A stretch of DNA of 64,000 nucleotides, taken from assembly GCA_903813345.2 (NCBI GenBank), contig CAIIXF020000002.1, forward strand, positions 34,430,109-34,494,108, given 5' to 3'. Shown piece after piece: positions 52,501 to 59,026 of this stretch. A program made the translations under genes and the position numbers. This DNA is from Owenia fusiformis. Lineage: Eukaryota > Annelida > Polychaeta > Sabellida > Oweniidae. Below the pieces are notes generated by a model that saw nothing but the letters and a program-made list of their open reading frames with translations, did not search any database and was not told where the DNA came from. Positions within the stretch are counted from its first letter, which is position 1. Every line of letters starts with the position of its first letter.

Positions 52501-54680
52501 TCAATGTATGTTTAGAACTTGTTATATTTTGACAGATATGACTATGACCATGGGATAACTCCAAAGAAAGTATCATATCCTCCCCTTCATAGAAGGTGTG
52601 TAATGTGTATGGAACACAACATTGATTGATTGTTAAGTTTGTGTCTGACCATTGTAATCATTTATAATACAATACTGCACATGATTTCTCTAACCCCCCC
52701 CCTCCCTCAGTCCTTTAGCCTACATACAAGTACCATCTACACCCAAGCAGAGATTTTGAGATAAATATGATATATTATGCCCAGATTTTAATAATTTCCA
52801 GCTATTGCATGTTCCATTCTTCCATCTAGCTTATATATGAAATAATTAAGGTACACTGCTGGTCATGTTTCCCACTCAGCTCAATTCTAGCCAGCTGACT
52901 TCCTTAATCTCAATCAGATATGCTTGGCTTATTTTAGTATTTGTACCTGGGTAGCATGCTTTTGGTTTGAATTAGAAAATTATCCTAAAATATAGATTAT
53001 ACCACCCAGGAATAGCCTGACAACGGTTAAGTCCGGACATAACCGTCGCTTCAATTCTTCAATCACTTGGTCCTCGTTTCATAAGACTTTATCGTCGTAA
53101 ATTCTGTGCATGATTTCATATGATACATCATCACAAGAGCTTAATACATGCACAAAATTAGCGACGATAAAGTCCCATGAAATGAGGACCAAGTGATTGA
53201 AGAGTTGAAGCGACGGTTATGTTCGCCATTTGTGACAACGGTATCTGACTTTACCGTTGTCAGGCTACTCTAGTGTGATACGTGAACTAACTTAACTAAT
53301 GACAATGGAAATATTGAACACTGTTTTTGGAATTTGTGTCATTTGTGTTATTCTTTTAAAACTGTAATACACATGATTTCTCATACCCTATGCTGTTTTG
53401 ATAACTAACATTTGAAGGTTTAAAATAACAGTTTAAATAGCAGTAAAGTAATCTGAGGATACTGGATTTTTGTGGATAATGGACACCTTTATTTCTGTTT
53501 GATTATTTTCACAGTGAAACATGTTTGAACTACACTTCAATGTAAAGTTATGTTCATGTATATTAATTGTTTATTTTTTAGCTCCCACCCCTGGCCTTAG
53601 CGGCCGTGACTCCTGGTAGAATGCGTAAACATAAGAAGAAAAGGTGCTTATTTTTAATGCTGATACTTACCTTACTTCATAAATACATGTACAGTCAAAA
53701 GCACAACTCTTAGAAAATATGGCAACATTTCAGGCCCGGGTTCCACTGAAGTTAAAATTTTACGAAGGGAAAGTGATTTTACATTATCTAAAATTGAGAA
53801 TGGTAAGGTAAAGTGAGAAACTGGAAAATAAATTTCAAAAAAGCATTTTAGGCAAAAATCTAGCCCCAGTTACTGACCAAGGCTTTGTTTGCCTTAACAG
53901 AGTTAAGAATCTGCTTTTGAGTACATGTATGTGGAGCAAAAGTTCAGTTTGAACAATTCCTCAATACTGATTTGTGTGTTTGACTTTTACTGTTCTTTGT
54001 TCTATTATTCAAATAAATATAGTAGCACCCCTGTGAGGAAAACTGTTGGATAATAAATAGTCTTAATCCAACAATTTCATGAACAATGATATCAATTTTA
54101 GGGATTTTGTCAGACAAATCCTTCTCTCACTCATTGAAAGAGGAGTACTGAGTGCAATAATTACATAATTTTTTAAATAAAAAAGTAAAAGCTTAAAAGT
54201 ATGGAAATCAATGGGATCTCCAATATGTTTCAAAAGGGCCTAAAAATGTAGCTTGAAATATTTTACATGAATAATCCACAGTTTTATCTCACACTCATAA
54301 CATTATCAGTAAACCTCTTCTTGAGCTCCCCAAACCAATTAGAGCTGGTTTTGTTCATACATGCACCAAAATGTGATCTTAATTGGTTGAACCTATGGTG
54401 CTCTGATTGGTTTAACAATTAACTGTACATGATCAGAGTATAGTATCCTAACCAATAAGCTTGGAGTACTCAGGGTATTTAAACTACAATGTTGTATGTT
54501 TCTAGGGAGGTGGATGAAAGACCATGGTACTTAAGCCAGGCAACCCCACATCAACAAAGATCTGAGCCTTTACGCGACAAATCCCACCTACGTCGGGAGT
54601 TTAATGCATCACCGTTACCTCCAGTACAGCCTATAGGATATGGTAACCAAGGCAACTCGTACCAAGACAGTTTTGCATAA
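25096..54680 (+). CDS. ANO: Anoctamin (TMEM16) family membrane protein, 21-exon model
   Basis: The gene as a whole. Exons (coding part): 25096-25560, 25991-26161, 27889-27964, 28807-29191, 30118-30207, 30537-30631, 31291-31412, 39710-39802, 41187-41379, 41691-41800, 42225-42376, 42747-42951, 43336-43465, 43984-44117, one of 45005-45085 / 45748-45828 / 46886-46966, 49037-49137, 49509-49649, 50176-50276, 51049-51241, 52536-52595, 54506-54680. Every join keeps phase and the sum is 3273 bases (1090 residues plus stop). Anoctamins are ten-helix dimeric Ca2+-activated chloride channels or phospholipid scramblases of the plasma or internal membranes. Hallmarks seen: NYFGEKVGFYFAWSG before TM1, WKRKNATLAYEWDV after TM2, ENHRTQ before TM5, and an acidic Ca2+-site set in TM6-TM8 (D, E..E, D..D). 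The loop between the last two helices is short and the FEHxVFLxKxIL ending recalls ANO8/ANO10, while ENHRTQ and the TM7-TM8 region recall ANO1-7. The subfamily, and channel versus scramblase, stay unresolved. Confidence 0.9.
25991..26161 (+). CDS. ANO: Anoctamin coding exon 2
   Basis: Acceptor TATATTCCAG, donor TTA|GTAAGT; phase 0 at both ends; residues 156-212 (GRIEDPVTGCWDRLKDKL to FFRPSLRQLL). This is the part of the N-terminal cytosolic domain that ends with the family's FFxxxxRxxIVxxIL segment, split here across the next intron. An ATG-lacking exon placed by splice sites and similarity. Confidence 0.8.
26162..27888. other. Anoctamin intron 2
   Basis: Non-coding. It holds a pogo-like fragment (26640-26800, with GGAACACCTCTGTAAGTGG words) and, at 27010-27065, a TAGCTCAC/TTATGGCCCAC/CTGTCTGTC fragment of a microsatellite-bearing element. 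At 27550-27740 there are short words built on TTGCACGA, AAAATCCTAA and TGTTGCAC. A 35-bp direct repeat GGTGATGTAATGTATCCATC lies at 27772-27830. Confidence 0.5.
27889..27964 (+). CDS. ANO: Anoctamin coding exon 3
   Basis: Acceptor TGTGTTGCAG, donor AAAAAG|GTAATA; starts phase 0, ends phase 1; residues 213-237 plus one base (TNHILINLDITNKKD, then an acidic stretch IDEDEPMSKK). It corresponds to the helix and linker just before the RGLPYLL-type motif of anoctamins. The following intron 27965-28806 is AT-rich with a 50-bp direct repeat (GAATGTAGGGGATGTAGG) at its start. Confidence 0.75.
28807..29191 (+). CDS. ANO: Anoctamin coding exon 4 (end of N-terminal domain and TM1)
   Basis: Acceptor CTATTCCAG, donor TTTGAG|GTAAGA; residues 238-366. 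It starts GLPYLLHKGAYKDAFTIHTP, matching the family's LLxxGxYxAAFPLHDG, although the usual HDG is HTP here. Next comes a ~45-residue charged insertion (EEREERLKQKAAETGEK), then LLNDTWTKIYKFQPMWKIRN, YFGEKVGFYFAWSG and a first transmembrane segment of about 22 hydrophobic residues ending in YGLYLR. One of the most diagnostic exons. The ATG-based frame at 28749 begins inside the intron. Confidence 0.9.
29192..29654. other. Anoctamin intron 4 with degraded MITE
   Basis: Contains, at 29297-29525, a degraded element related to the one at 6102-6387 (GGCGTAGCTAGGGGG at the left, CGCTTCGCTCACAGTG and CACCCCCTTG towards the right). No coding sequence. Confidence 0.45.
29655..30179 (+). repeat. 76-bp tandem array of an exon's 5' edge with its acceptor (7 copies)
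   Basis: GTTGTAG|TATTATGTC starts recur at 29655, 29731, 29807, 29883, 29959, 30035 and 30111, an exact 76-bp step. Each unit is the pyrimidine-rich acceptor TATTTTGTTGTAG plus the first ~63 exon bases (SIMSYQVEKNIV, then NATTTNSS). Only the last copy runs into the rest of the exon; in the first six the frame passes through TCT ATT TTG TTG TAG and stops at the next acceptor. Copies differ by a few substitutions (CCTAT/CATAT, GAAAAAC/GAAGAAC). Confidence 0.93.
30118..30207 (+). CDS. ANO: Anoctamin coding exon 5 (TM1-TM2 extracellular loop)
   Basis: The last copy of the 76-bp array supplies the acceptor (GTTGTAG ends 30117); donor TCTGA|GTAAGT. One base finishes the codon from exon 4 and two are left over (residues 366-396). 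It encodes SIMSYQVEKNIV, NATTTNSSSGIAGLISD, with N-A-T and N-S-S sequons expected in an extracellular loop. Use of any of the six upstream acceptors would give a premature stop, so this copy is taken as the productive one. Confidence 0.8.
30537..30631 (+). CDS. ANO: Anoctamin coding exon 6 (TM2)
   Basis: Acceptor TATTTTATAG, donor CTGGG|GTAAGT; 95 bases; residues 396-428 (AKELVFDLLDVIKESFDNEV, then TPFFALVMCLWG). It matches the family's FDNxxTVFFAxFMxLWxxxF, the start of the second transmembrane helix. The next intron begins with a minisatellite. Confidence 0.87.
30640..31010. repeat. Degenerate ~20-bp intronic minisatellite (ACAATAAGTACATATACACA)
   Basis: About seventeen imperfect units directly after the exon 6 donor. 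It gives tyrosine/cysteine-rich false open frames on the minus strand. No function inferred. Confidence 0.8.
31291..31412 (+). CDS. ANO: Anoctamin coding exon 7 (TM2 end and cytosolic loop)
   Basis: Acceptor AATATTTCCAG, donor AAACAG|GTAAGA; two bases finish a codon, ends phase 0; residues 428-468: GTLFLEAWKRKNATLAYEWD, then VDSFSMSEPDRPQFVGTHEKQ. WKRK and LAYEWDV are strong anoctamin signatures. The 3' 95 bases of this exon, including the donor, are repeated ~76 more times downstream. With the first donor the join to exon 8 is in frame; extension past it meets CTC TAG within 18 bases in most copies. Confidence 0.9.
31413..38612 (+). repeat. 95-bp tandem array of an exon 3' edge with splice donor (~76 units)
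   Basis: 7.2 kb of near-identical units, each running from GTAAGAATGCAACTCTAGCA to CACACATGAGAAACAG. The unit equals the last ~90 bases of exon 7 joined to its own GTAAG; counting the exon copy there are about 77. Variants include 92-bp units with GAACTTAGACC in place of GAACCTGATAGACC (for example 31753, 32606, 33266, 33834, 36110, 36677) and a 97-bp unit near 34524. The last donor reads GTAAAGG and leads into unique intron. The 95-bp step is not a multiple of three, so the array does not encode a repeat protein; the ~75-codon minus-strand frames are periodic artefacts. Confidence 0.97.
38613..38967. other. Unique intron sequence after the array
   Basis: AT-rich, non-coding; it probably represents the original start of intron 7 (GTAAAGGCC). 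Confidence 0.5.
38968..39668. mobile_element. ~700-bp foldback element in intron 7
   Basis: AACAGGTTTCTGTTACAGAA (38968) and its near reverse complement (ending 39668) begin arms of ~270 bp that match almost throughout (CGCCACACCCTCGGAAAAGC, GTTATCTATAGATGACTTGA, TTAAATTGAGTTCATTATTT). The centre (39180-39450) is itself made of repeated GGAATATTCAAGTTTTACC/CTTGAATATTCCAGT words in both orientations. No coding capacity. It ends ~40 bp before the exon 8 acceptor, so a transcript could fold into a long hairpin next to that splice site. Confidence 0.7.
39710..39802 (+). CDS. ANO: Anoctamin coding exon 8 (into TM3)
   Basis: Acceptor ATCATTTCCAG, donor TTATG|GTAAGT; phase 0 both ends, 93 bases, residues 469-499: DPVNPEETMWYYPLTRQAGW, then FLTSGSVLIIM. 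It corresponds to the segment just before and into TM3 in relatives (WxxxFxxxxxxxxxI). Too short for ATG-based detection; supported by splice sites and frame continuity. Confidence 0.8.
40140..40885. repeat. 43-bp intronic minisatellite
   Basis: About seventeen units of TTGGCTGCCAGACCTCCAAC, TCAATATTCGACCTTGACCTGAA. In the intron between exons 8 and 9; the minus-strand 72-codon frame is a by-product. The rest of this intron (39803-41186) is unremarkable. Confidence 0.9.
41187..41379 (+). CDS. ANO: Anoctamin coding exon 9 (TM3-TM4)
   Basis: Acceptor TATATTGCAG, donor ATGGG|GTAAGT; starts phase 0, ends phase 1; residues 500-564. Two hydrophobic segments: ILMVFISVASVILYRVIMMV and VLVTTIAGSLLNAISILILG, then RIYEFLAAKLTEW. 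The end matches the family's YxxxAxxLTxWENHRT motif, completed by the next exon. Confidence 0.87.
41691..41800 (+). CDS. ANO: Anoctamin coding exon 10 (TM5)
   Basis: Acceptor TTTACTTGCAG, donor GAGGG|GTAAGT; residues 564-600. ENHRTQTAHDNALIIKLFAF, then QFANCYSSLFYIAFFRG: the classical anoctamin TM5 block (ENHRT...F..F.N.Y.S..YIAFFKG). Very strong family evidence. The next intron (41801-42224) is non-coding. Confidence 0.92.
42225..42376 (+). CDS. ANO: Anoctamin coding exon 11 (TM5-TM6 loop and TM6)
   Basis: Acceptor TTTTGTACAG, donor CTGCC|GTAAGT; residues 601-651. An extracellular loop with two Cys (DDCGRNNNC) in place of the usual EECxxxGCL, then SMLSFQILILMIVKPVVKFS, KDIILP. By alignment to TM6 of characterised relatives the Asp at codon 42363-42365 falls at the acidic Ca2+-site position, while the neighbouring Asn of the channel members is not conserved. 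Confidence 0.88.
42747..42951 (+). CDS. ANO: Anoctamin coding exon 12 (TM6-TM7 loop, start of TM7)
   Basis: Acceptor TTGTTTTGAAG, donor CTTATG|GTAAGT; residues 651-719. A basic cytosolic loop (FRNRKCCRKSNKT) precedes DYIEAEYKKPKLGDFTLGEY, TEKVIQYGYLM. The two Glu of GEYTE (codons 42913-42915 and 42922-42924) align with the paired Glu of the TM7 Ca2+ site. The antisense frame at 42724-42996 is a shadow. Confidence 0.9.
43336..43465 (+). CDS. ANO: Anoctamin coding exon 13 (TM7-TM8)
   Basis: Acceptor TTGTTTTCAG, donor TATAG|GTAAGT; residues 720-763. LFASSFPLAPLIAFFTHLFD, IVTDAKRMLWWYRRPLSVIA, DNI. FxASFPLAPLxALxNN and RRPxxxxAxxI are among the best conserved anoctamin motifs. Asp codons 43393-43395 and 43405-43407 align with the TM8 Ca2+-site Glu and Asp. 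Confidence 0.92.
43747..43914. mobile_element. pogo/Tigger-like MITE
   Basis: TA-flanked inverted ends CAGTAAAACCT (43749) and AAGTTTTACTG (ending 43912), with interior GGAACACCTCT and TGTTCCACTTAGACAAG words. Related fragments are at 26640-26800 and 46080-46230. Confidence 0.6.
43984..44117 (+). CDS. ANO: Anoctamin coding exon 14 (TM9)
   Basis: Acceptor TTTGCCTGCAG, donor TTTGAG|GTACGT; two bases finish a codon, ends phase 0; residues 763-807. GMWYGILQFLNVAGVVSNAF, IIAFTSQWGKQYNEYEKLWL, VILFE. It matches IGxWxxILxxxxxxAVxxNAF. The loop after TM9 is only about 15 residues, against the long Cys-containing loop of vertebrate ANO1-7; a short loop is typical of ANO8/ANO10-like and some invertebrate members. 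Confidence 0.9.
44118..45004. other. Intron before the first alternative TM10 exon
   Basis: Non-coding. Sequence at 44688-44775 (TTTCAGGTAGATGTATATCT, then AACTGACCTACAT) is imperfectly repeated at 44874-44940, a local ~186-bp duplication. Confidence 0.45.
45005..45085 (+). CDS. ANO: Alternative TM10 exon, version a
   Basis: Acceptor TTCCTTTTAG, donor AGAAGG|GTAATC; exactly 81 bases, phase 0 at both ends. HIVFLIKYILGVIIPDVPKE, VKLWMRR. With the FE of exon 14 this rebuilds the family's EHxxFxxKxxxxxxIPDVP block, the end of the last transmembrane helix. Two paralogous exons of the same length and phase follow; any one keeps the frame to exon 16, while including none or two would delete or duplicate a helix segment. 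Confidence 0.85.
45748..45828 (+). CDS. ANO: Alternative TM10 exon, version b
   Basis: Acceptor ATTTACTTAG, donor AGAAGG|GTACAT; 81 bases, phase 0/0. HAVIAVKLIFHITIPDMPRS, VKRTQRR. The most divergent of the three: IPDMP in place of IPDVP, an additional His in the helix, and a more basic tail. It is flanked downstream by a 28-bp minisatellite. Confidence 0.82.
45905..46035. repeat. 28-bp intronic tandem repeat (4-5 copies)
   Basis: Units of CACAAACATATTTAAGTCAC, ACCTAGGT between alternative TM10 exons b and c. At 46080-46230 follows a degraded pogo-like fragment. Confidence 0.85.
46496..46752. repeat. 22-bp intronic minisatellite (about 11 copies)
   Basis: TAATACCAATTGCATATTAC, TG units, ~130 bp upstream of alternative exon c. 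Very homogeneous, so recently expanded. Confidence 0.9.
46886..46966 (+). CDS. ANO: Alternative TM10 exon, version c
   Basis: Acceptor GTCACTTGTAG, donor AAAATG|GTGAGT; 81 bases, phase 0/0. HAVFLVKFILAMLIPDVPAS, VKLHKKM. Closest to the ANO8/ANO10-type helix ending (EHxxLxxKFILxxxIPD). It has the best donor of the three and the shortest distance to exon 16, so it may be the default form (inference). Confidence 0.85.
47055..47485. repeat. Degenerate TTTCAAAATGGTGGTCATC minisatellite
   Basis: About 24 units of 17-20 bp, alternating GGTGGTCATC, GATGGTCATC and AATGGTCTTC versions. Intronic; the short open frames across it are artefacts. At 48000-48125 a further simple stretch is built of CAGTGCTGTACAGTACAGC-like words. 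Confidence 0.85.
48280..48596. mobile_element. Tc1/mariner-like MITE (~317 bp)
   Basis: TA-flanked inverted ends CAGGGTGGTCAAAAA (48282) and TTTTTTTGACAACCCTG (ending 48594). The arms match further in (CCTACCA/TGGTAGG and ACAAATGTGTAAAATATCAG against its inverse near 48340), so it folds into a long hairpin. No coding capacity. Confidence 0.65.
48770..48900. repeat. Dispersed GGTGACATTTTG-type repeat
   Basis: Shares GTGTCTGTAAC, GGTGGTGACATTTTG and ACCTTGTAT words with 1477-1620 and 25664-25770. Confidence 0.35.
49037..49137 (+). CDS. ANO: Anoctamin coding exon 16 (start of C-terminal tail)
   Basis: Acceptor CCTTTTACAG, donor GGCTC|GTAAGT; starts phase 0, ends phase 2; residues 835-868: EKYQVSRILHEAAVDKALSK, SSPDQQSMYSQLGS. 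It follows the IPDVP block as in relatives (a short charged helix after TM10). Accepts any of the three TM10 exons in frame. Confidence 0.78.
49509..49649 (+). CDS. ANO: Anoctamin coding exon 17 (Ser-rich tail)
   Basis: Acceptor TGCCTTTTAG, donor AATAG|GTAAAA; residues 868-915. Low-complexity Ser/Arg/Pro-rich (SKESLSRSSRLDSQSQRPEA) ending HLRRRKNR. No domain recognised; likely a disordered cytosolic tail with phosphorylation sites (inference). Supported by phase continuity. Confidence 0.68.
49918..50121. mobile_element. 204-bp foldback element with TTAAA duplication
   Basis: CAGGCCCATAGCCAGG (49918-49933) and CCTGGCTACGGGCCTG (50106-50121) are near-perfect inverted ends; TTAAA flanks both sides (49913-49917, 50122-50126). 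A poly-G/poly-C hairpin lies inside. Partial relatives at 6860-6945, 12900-12985 and 13270-13345. Inserted ~50 bp upstream of the exon 18 acceptor. Confidence 0.7.
50176..50276 (+). CDS. ANO: Anoctamin coding exon 18
   Basis: Acceptor CTTTTTCAG, donor CATAG|GTCAGT; one base finishes a codon, ends phase 1; residues 915-949: PMNREEGNDVVDGPAPLRRP, DYMDSPQGSTASIG. Tail sequence without a known domain. The frame continuing past the donor runs into an 18-bp minisatellite. Confidence 0.68.
50315..50680. repeat. 18-bp minisatellite (ACGTGTAGCACATCTCTC)
   Basis: About twenty units, beginning ~40 bp past the exon 18 donor. Each carries CACGTGT (an E-box-like CACGTG in many copies). Serine/threonine/cysteine-rich open frames on both strands are artefacts of the 6-codon period. 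Confidence 0.88.
51049..51241 (+). CDS. ANO: Anoctamin coding exon 19 (basic then acidic tail)
   Basis: Acceptor ATTGTTCTAG, donor AAAAG|GTATTT; two bases finish a codon, two left over; residues 949-1013. A lysine/arginine cluster (TKKKNKKSPRKKRN) then an Asp/Asn/Gly-rich acidic stretch (DTNLDDSSPNMGMDDNGSQL). The cluster resembles the one near the N-terminus; it could bind acidic lipids or act in sorting (speculation). Confidence 0.7.
51961..52035 (+). CDS. Possible alternative terminal exon of the anoctamin gene
   Basis: TATTTCTCTTACAG ends at 51960. In phase 0 it gives TTSSASENSPVACFLSPNNA, ALAF and TAA at 52033-52035; in the phase required after exon 19 it gives RPQAQQVRIHQ and a stop. 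AATAAA follows at about 52125. Either reading would end the protein early. Supported only by the acceptor and the polyadenylation signal. Confidence 0.3.
   Translation, partial: TTSSASENSPVACFLSPNNAALAF
52536..52595 (+). CDS. ANO: Anoctamin coding exon 20 (60-base cassette)
   Basis: Acceptor TATTTTGACAG, donor AGAAG|GTGTGT; one base in, two bases out (phase 2 both sides), so it can be included or skipped without changing frame; residues 1013-1033: YDYDHGITPKKVSYPPLHRR. Tyr/Pro-rich. Supported by symmetric phase and clean splice sites only. Confidence 0.55.
52596..54505. other. Last anoctamin intron, with foldback element
   Basis: Contains the inverted-repeat element at 53013-53267. A stretch at 53582-53641 looks exon-like but does not keep phase. 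The remainder is AT-rich and shows no gene. Confidence 0.5.
53013..53267. mobile_element. 255-bp foldback element
   Basis: TAGCCTGACAACGGT (53013) and ACCGTTGTCAGGCTA (ending 53267), with a second matched stem inside (ATAACCGTCGCTTCAA, CACTTGGTCCTCGTTTCAT, TTATCGTCG and their inverses). No coding capacity. Confidence 0.7.
54506..54680 (+). CDS. ANO: Anoctamin last coding exon with stop
   Basis: Acceptor TATGTTTCTAG ends at 54505; one base finishes a codon; stop TAA at 54678-54680; residues 1033-1090: EVDERPWYLSQATPHQQRSE, PLRDKSHLRREFNASPLPPV, QPIGYGNQGNSYQDSFA. Proline/glutamine-rich tail without a known domain. The acceptor phase fits both exon 20 and exon 19. Confidence 0.72.
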
Positions 54681-54742
54681 TGCAATACAGAAACAATGGA
54701 GGCAAATGCAATGTAATAGTGGGGTCTTGTTTTAAAACACGA

Positions 54743-54748
54743 AATAAA
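54743..54748 (+). terminator. Polyadenylation signal of the anoctamin gene
   Basis: AATAAA 63 bases after the stop. Further AATAAA sites (for example near 55871) could give longer 3' ends. Confidence 0.55.
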
Positions 54749-57700
54749 GTGGAAAATTAGAACAGCGTTATAGACTTGTCAACACTCGGTGTATAGAAAG
54801 GAAAATACAAATGTATATGAAACTTCTTCATTTTTGAAAGAAATGCTCTGAATGCAAAATTATTTGAAATATTTTAAGTGCAAATATTTGAAATATACAT
54901 GTAAGTGACAATATGGCATTAGTAATTCAAACGCAGGGCTAACACAGAAATCATCCCCAAGTCTCTTCAATGCTCAGAATGTGTACCCATGCATTCAGAA
55001 GACAGGGGATTTCAGAAAATACATGTACCAGGTATAGAGTCAGGCTATTTATATTATGCACAAAGCTGAGTTTCACTCCAAGAGAAACATGTAAATAATG
55101 TTATCATTTTAAAAACTAGTATTTTATTATTTTTCCTGGATGTGCCTTGATCTGCATCAGGTTATTCAATATATCCCATAATATACATTATACCGTCCAG
55201 TCCACGTAACATTACTAGCTAGTGATCTATATCTTGATATTTTCTAAGTGCTTTGATAATGTATACTCAAGTACATGTACTATACTTGGCTTGACTACCT
55301 TCAAATAAGTTTTTATTTGTATGAATGACAAAAGTACATTGACAAAACAATGGAGATCAACAAAGGTTGCTAGTTGAATCAACTGGCAAATGGAGGTAGA
55401 GAGGTTAAGACGTATCTCAGAAAATTATCAATGTTATTATCTATATCCATTAAAGATGCAATATTTTTATGTTTGTTAAAGATGTACGAGGGTTGATCAT
55501 AAAGTTCTCATAACATATCTCCAATTCCTTTATTTTTCCATGTTTTCACAAAAAATAAAATGTTATGATCAACCCTCGTGCACTGTATTATGATGATAAG
55601 TATCATTGTTCATTGTACGTTTATCATGTGATATGTTGGTAGTTTATTTCAATATTATTCACACAGTAATGTGATCATAAAAAGATAATAATCAAAATGA
55701 ACTTGAATTGTGTACATACATTTTGTAAACTGTGTACAAATACTCATTTATTTTAATACTGATGAATTGACAAGAGAAACAAAAAAACATGACTTCTCAG
55801 GCAAAAGATAAAACTGGTTATTTAGTTATGTAAAGTCTGTTTGAATTTAATTGTGAACCATTTATACCAATAAAATATTTGTACAGGGTAACCAGGTTTT
55901 TGTACACAACTGTTTTATATTTTACAAATTTTCTAATTTACTCTGTAGTTCCGTCCCATGCTAGATTTTATTATAGATTATGTGATATAATTTGTGATAT
56001 AAAAGTATTGTATATAATATAACTTTGTTGATGTATTATGTATATATCTATTTTACAAAGATATTATACCTTTTACAAGTGTACATTTGTTTTTCTTATT
56101 TTATTTTGATATTGTTTTGAGATGAGATACTTTTGAATAATTATTTTATTTAACCTCCTGAATCCAGAGCATTTTTGTATTTTTTCTATATTTTCTAATA
56201 TCAGTTTGATGAACTAATAACTTGTAATAAACATTGAATGATGGCACACATAATTTGTGTATATTGAATCAAAATTGCCAAATTTTCAATTTCAGTAAGA
56301 AAAAAATTGCAAAAGATATGTCTGGTCCATTGTTCTAGATCCGAAGGTTATTATTTGTGACAAAAATATTCTGGGAATTTTAGAGGTTAAAGAATTCTGA
56401 ACTGTGATTTAGAATGTACAGAATAAAATCACTTACGCTTCAATATAATCTGGTTGGGCTTGAGATGCAAAGCCAAAAACTTGGGATTGACACCGGATTA
56501 ACACTGTGTTCCATAATCCATATAGACCTTTCCAAAATCCTACCAATTTACTACACCAACAGAGTGTCCAGATTTATGATGTCATGTTTTATGAGGTTTC
56601 CACAATTAGCCATACGTTAATCTGAGTTTTGCTTTGAAGCATCTCGCGTACCTACAACCTATCACATCATGCATCTAGCCAATATATCCTCATTTTTAGG
56701 GGAAATGGCAGTATGTATTGGAAAGGCCTATTGCAGGATTGTAATTCTGGGTCATTATATAGTTTAATCAGAGCATCGCTATTTGAAGATATAGATGTGA
56801 TAGGCATTTGAATATGTAACCATAAAACATAATCTGTCTAAAGGTATTCTCAAGTAATTTTTACAAGATACCTGTTTTGTGCTATACTGTCTGTATGTCA
56901 TGTATGTACCTGTGTGTCTAGCTAGTCTATCAGGAATTATATGATTCTAAAATTATAACGATTATATTTTCTTGAAATAAATTGATTCATTAATGAATAT
57001 TGGTATTTATGTTACAGTAGAGTGTAAAGGATGTGTCCAGGTATATACCCTTTTGGTCCCTCAGTCAAATGTATGTGAAATATGGTTTTTATTACTGTCC
57101 TAGTTATATTTGATAAGTATATTTACTTTTTCATGAGATTTGATGCATAATTAACCCCCTGCTGAGAGTCGGAATAAGTATCTTAACAAACAAAAAATAG
57201 TCATCATCATAGAAAAAAACACCAATGGCAACATGTATGACATACAAAGAAGAAATAACTTAAGACCCATGAAGAATTAAAAAGAAAATCATATTTTTGA
57301 AATATATTTAAGGATTACAATTTTTTTCAAATTTTTGAATTTCCCGTCAGTTTAATTTCAAGGGGGAAAAACAAGATGGCTGCCATTTGATGTAAGAAAT
57401 ATCAGAAAAAGTTGCTTCACTTTTTGTTTTCATAATGAGCACAGTTTTCCGGTTTAGGTTTTTTGACTGATTCTGACTCTTCATCACCAGGATCATGTAT
57501 AGAGATTATAAAATTGAAACCAAAATGTTGTGTTCAGCATGAATTTGACTGAAATATGTGTAACTTCACCAACACAATTGAAGTCTCAAAACTGGATGCT
57601 CAGTAACTTTGAGTGACTATAATCCCTTGATTACCCAGATAAACACCTATTCACTTATCCAGAAATACCATTCAATGTCTATACAAAGAAAGTAAGCAAT

Positions 57701-59026
57701 GTTTAGGTGGATATATTTTTAAATAAATAATTGATTTAATATTTACCATTGATTTTTTTTCAATTCTGACAAAGTGATATGCACTGTATTCGATGCCAAT
57801 ATTCTTCATCAATTGTGATACAAATTGATATTTTTGTTATCCCAGAAGAAGGATAAGATATTGAAGTTTAATAATATGTGTGATTGAGTTTGTTTTTCAG
57901 ACATTACAATTTTCAATATTTTCTAAGTCGATAGCCAGACTCATTCCCAGACTCATCCTTTCGGTAGGTTTCTACTCTTATCTTTGATTTCCCACAACTG
58001 CAGATATTTGGGCATCATCCCTCACTGACCATTCATGATAATTGAAAAAAATTTCTGCCTCGTTTTAGCCATCTCATTCTTTACTATAAACATATCAATA
58101 CATATAAGTAAAACAATATTGTCCTTATTTAGAGCCCTTTTCTGTAAACTTATTGATCCACCAGTGAATGTTTACTGCTATATTTATAGTGCAGAGGAAT
58201 GTTTATAGTATAGTAATATGCTATATGGTACCCTCCCCTTCATAAGTTTGGCAACTGGAAGCTTTCGGAAAGTAGCATTTCAAAGCCTCTTAATGTTTGA
58301 ATCTTTATTTTATTTGTTGATTACAACAGTTAAGAAATTAATTATAAACTATGAATTTTCTTAAATCACCAATTAAACACAGGCTTTGATAAGTGATCAA
58401 AAAGTGCACTTCCATTTGCACAGATGTTGGCCAGATTGCTTTGTAGTAGGATCTCATAGGCTCAAAGAATAACACAGAAGATGCGTCACTAAATTGGAAA
58501 ATTTCAAAAAAGTGACCACCTTCCAAAACGTTCTTTATACAAAATGGTACCTGCTTCCCCGTGACAGATTTTGCACTTATTTTATAGCTGAGATCTTCAT
58601 CTTTCTATTTCTACTTGTTTGGTAAAATAACCTATGGACGCAGTTATTTGACTTTTAATACGGCAAATATTTTTCACTTGATCCAGACTCTTGTGTGTCC
58701 AAGTATCATTGTACTGATGACGTCACATTTCTGGAATCACGGGAGCGCCATTCAGATTTGGACAGACAACAGTCCGGCGATAAAATATTACTGTTTTTGG
58801 CCTCTTATCAATGCAGTATTGATTGAATAACGGTCATTAGTGATAAAAAAGTTAAAGAATTACAAGACACTTCGATTGAGGTATGATTTGTCTCATATTT
58901 TTCAGAAATGGCTCCACAATCGTCATTTTAAAATTTGAAATTTTCTGAGGTGTCTCATCTTGAGGAATATTTATTGAGCTACTGATCCTTCAACAAAAGA
59001 ATCTGGCCGGGATTTATGTCCATTTG
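54749..59026. other. Non-coding AT-rich region
   Basis: Possible long 3' untranslated sequence followed by intergenic DNA. No domain-bearing frame on either strand; only the mariner-type MITE at 55485-55580 stands out. Confidence 0.5.
55485..55580. mobile_element. 96-bp mariner-type MITE
   Basis: CGAGGGTTGATCATAAAGTT at the left and ATGATCAACCCTCG at the right are inverted ends; the left is preceded by TA. A related half element is at 2626. Nearly only the ends remain. Confidence 0.65.

Noticed and set aside
53582-53641. Extra anoctamin exon (acceptor TTTTTTAG, ends AAAAG|GTGCTT)
   Set aside because: After exons ending in phase 2 it reads SHPWP and stop; the open frame needs phase 0, which no neighbouring exon supplies. 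Weak donor.
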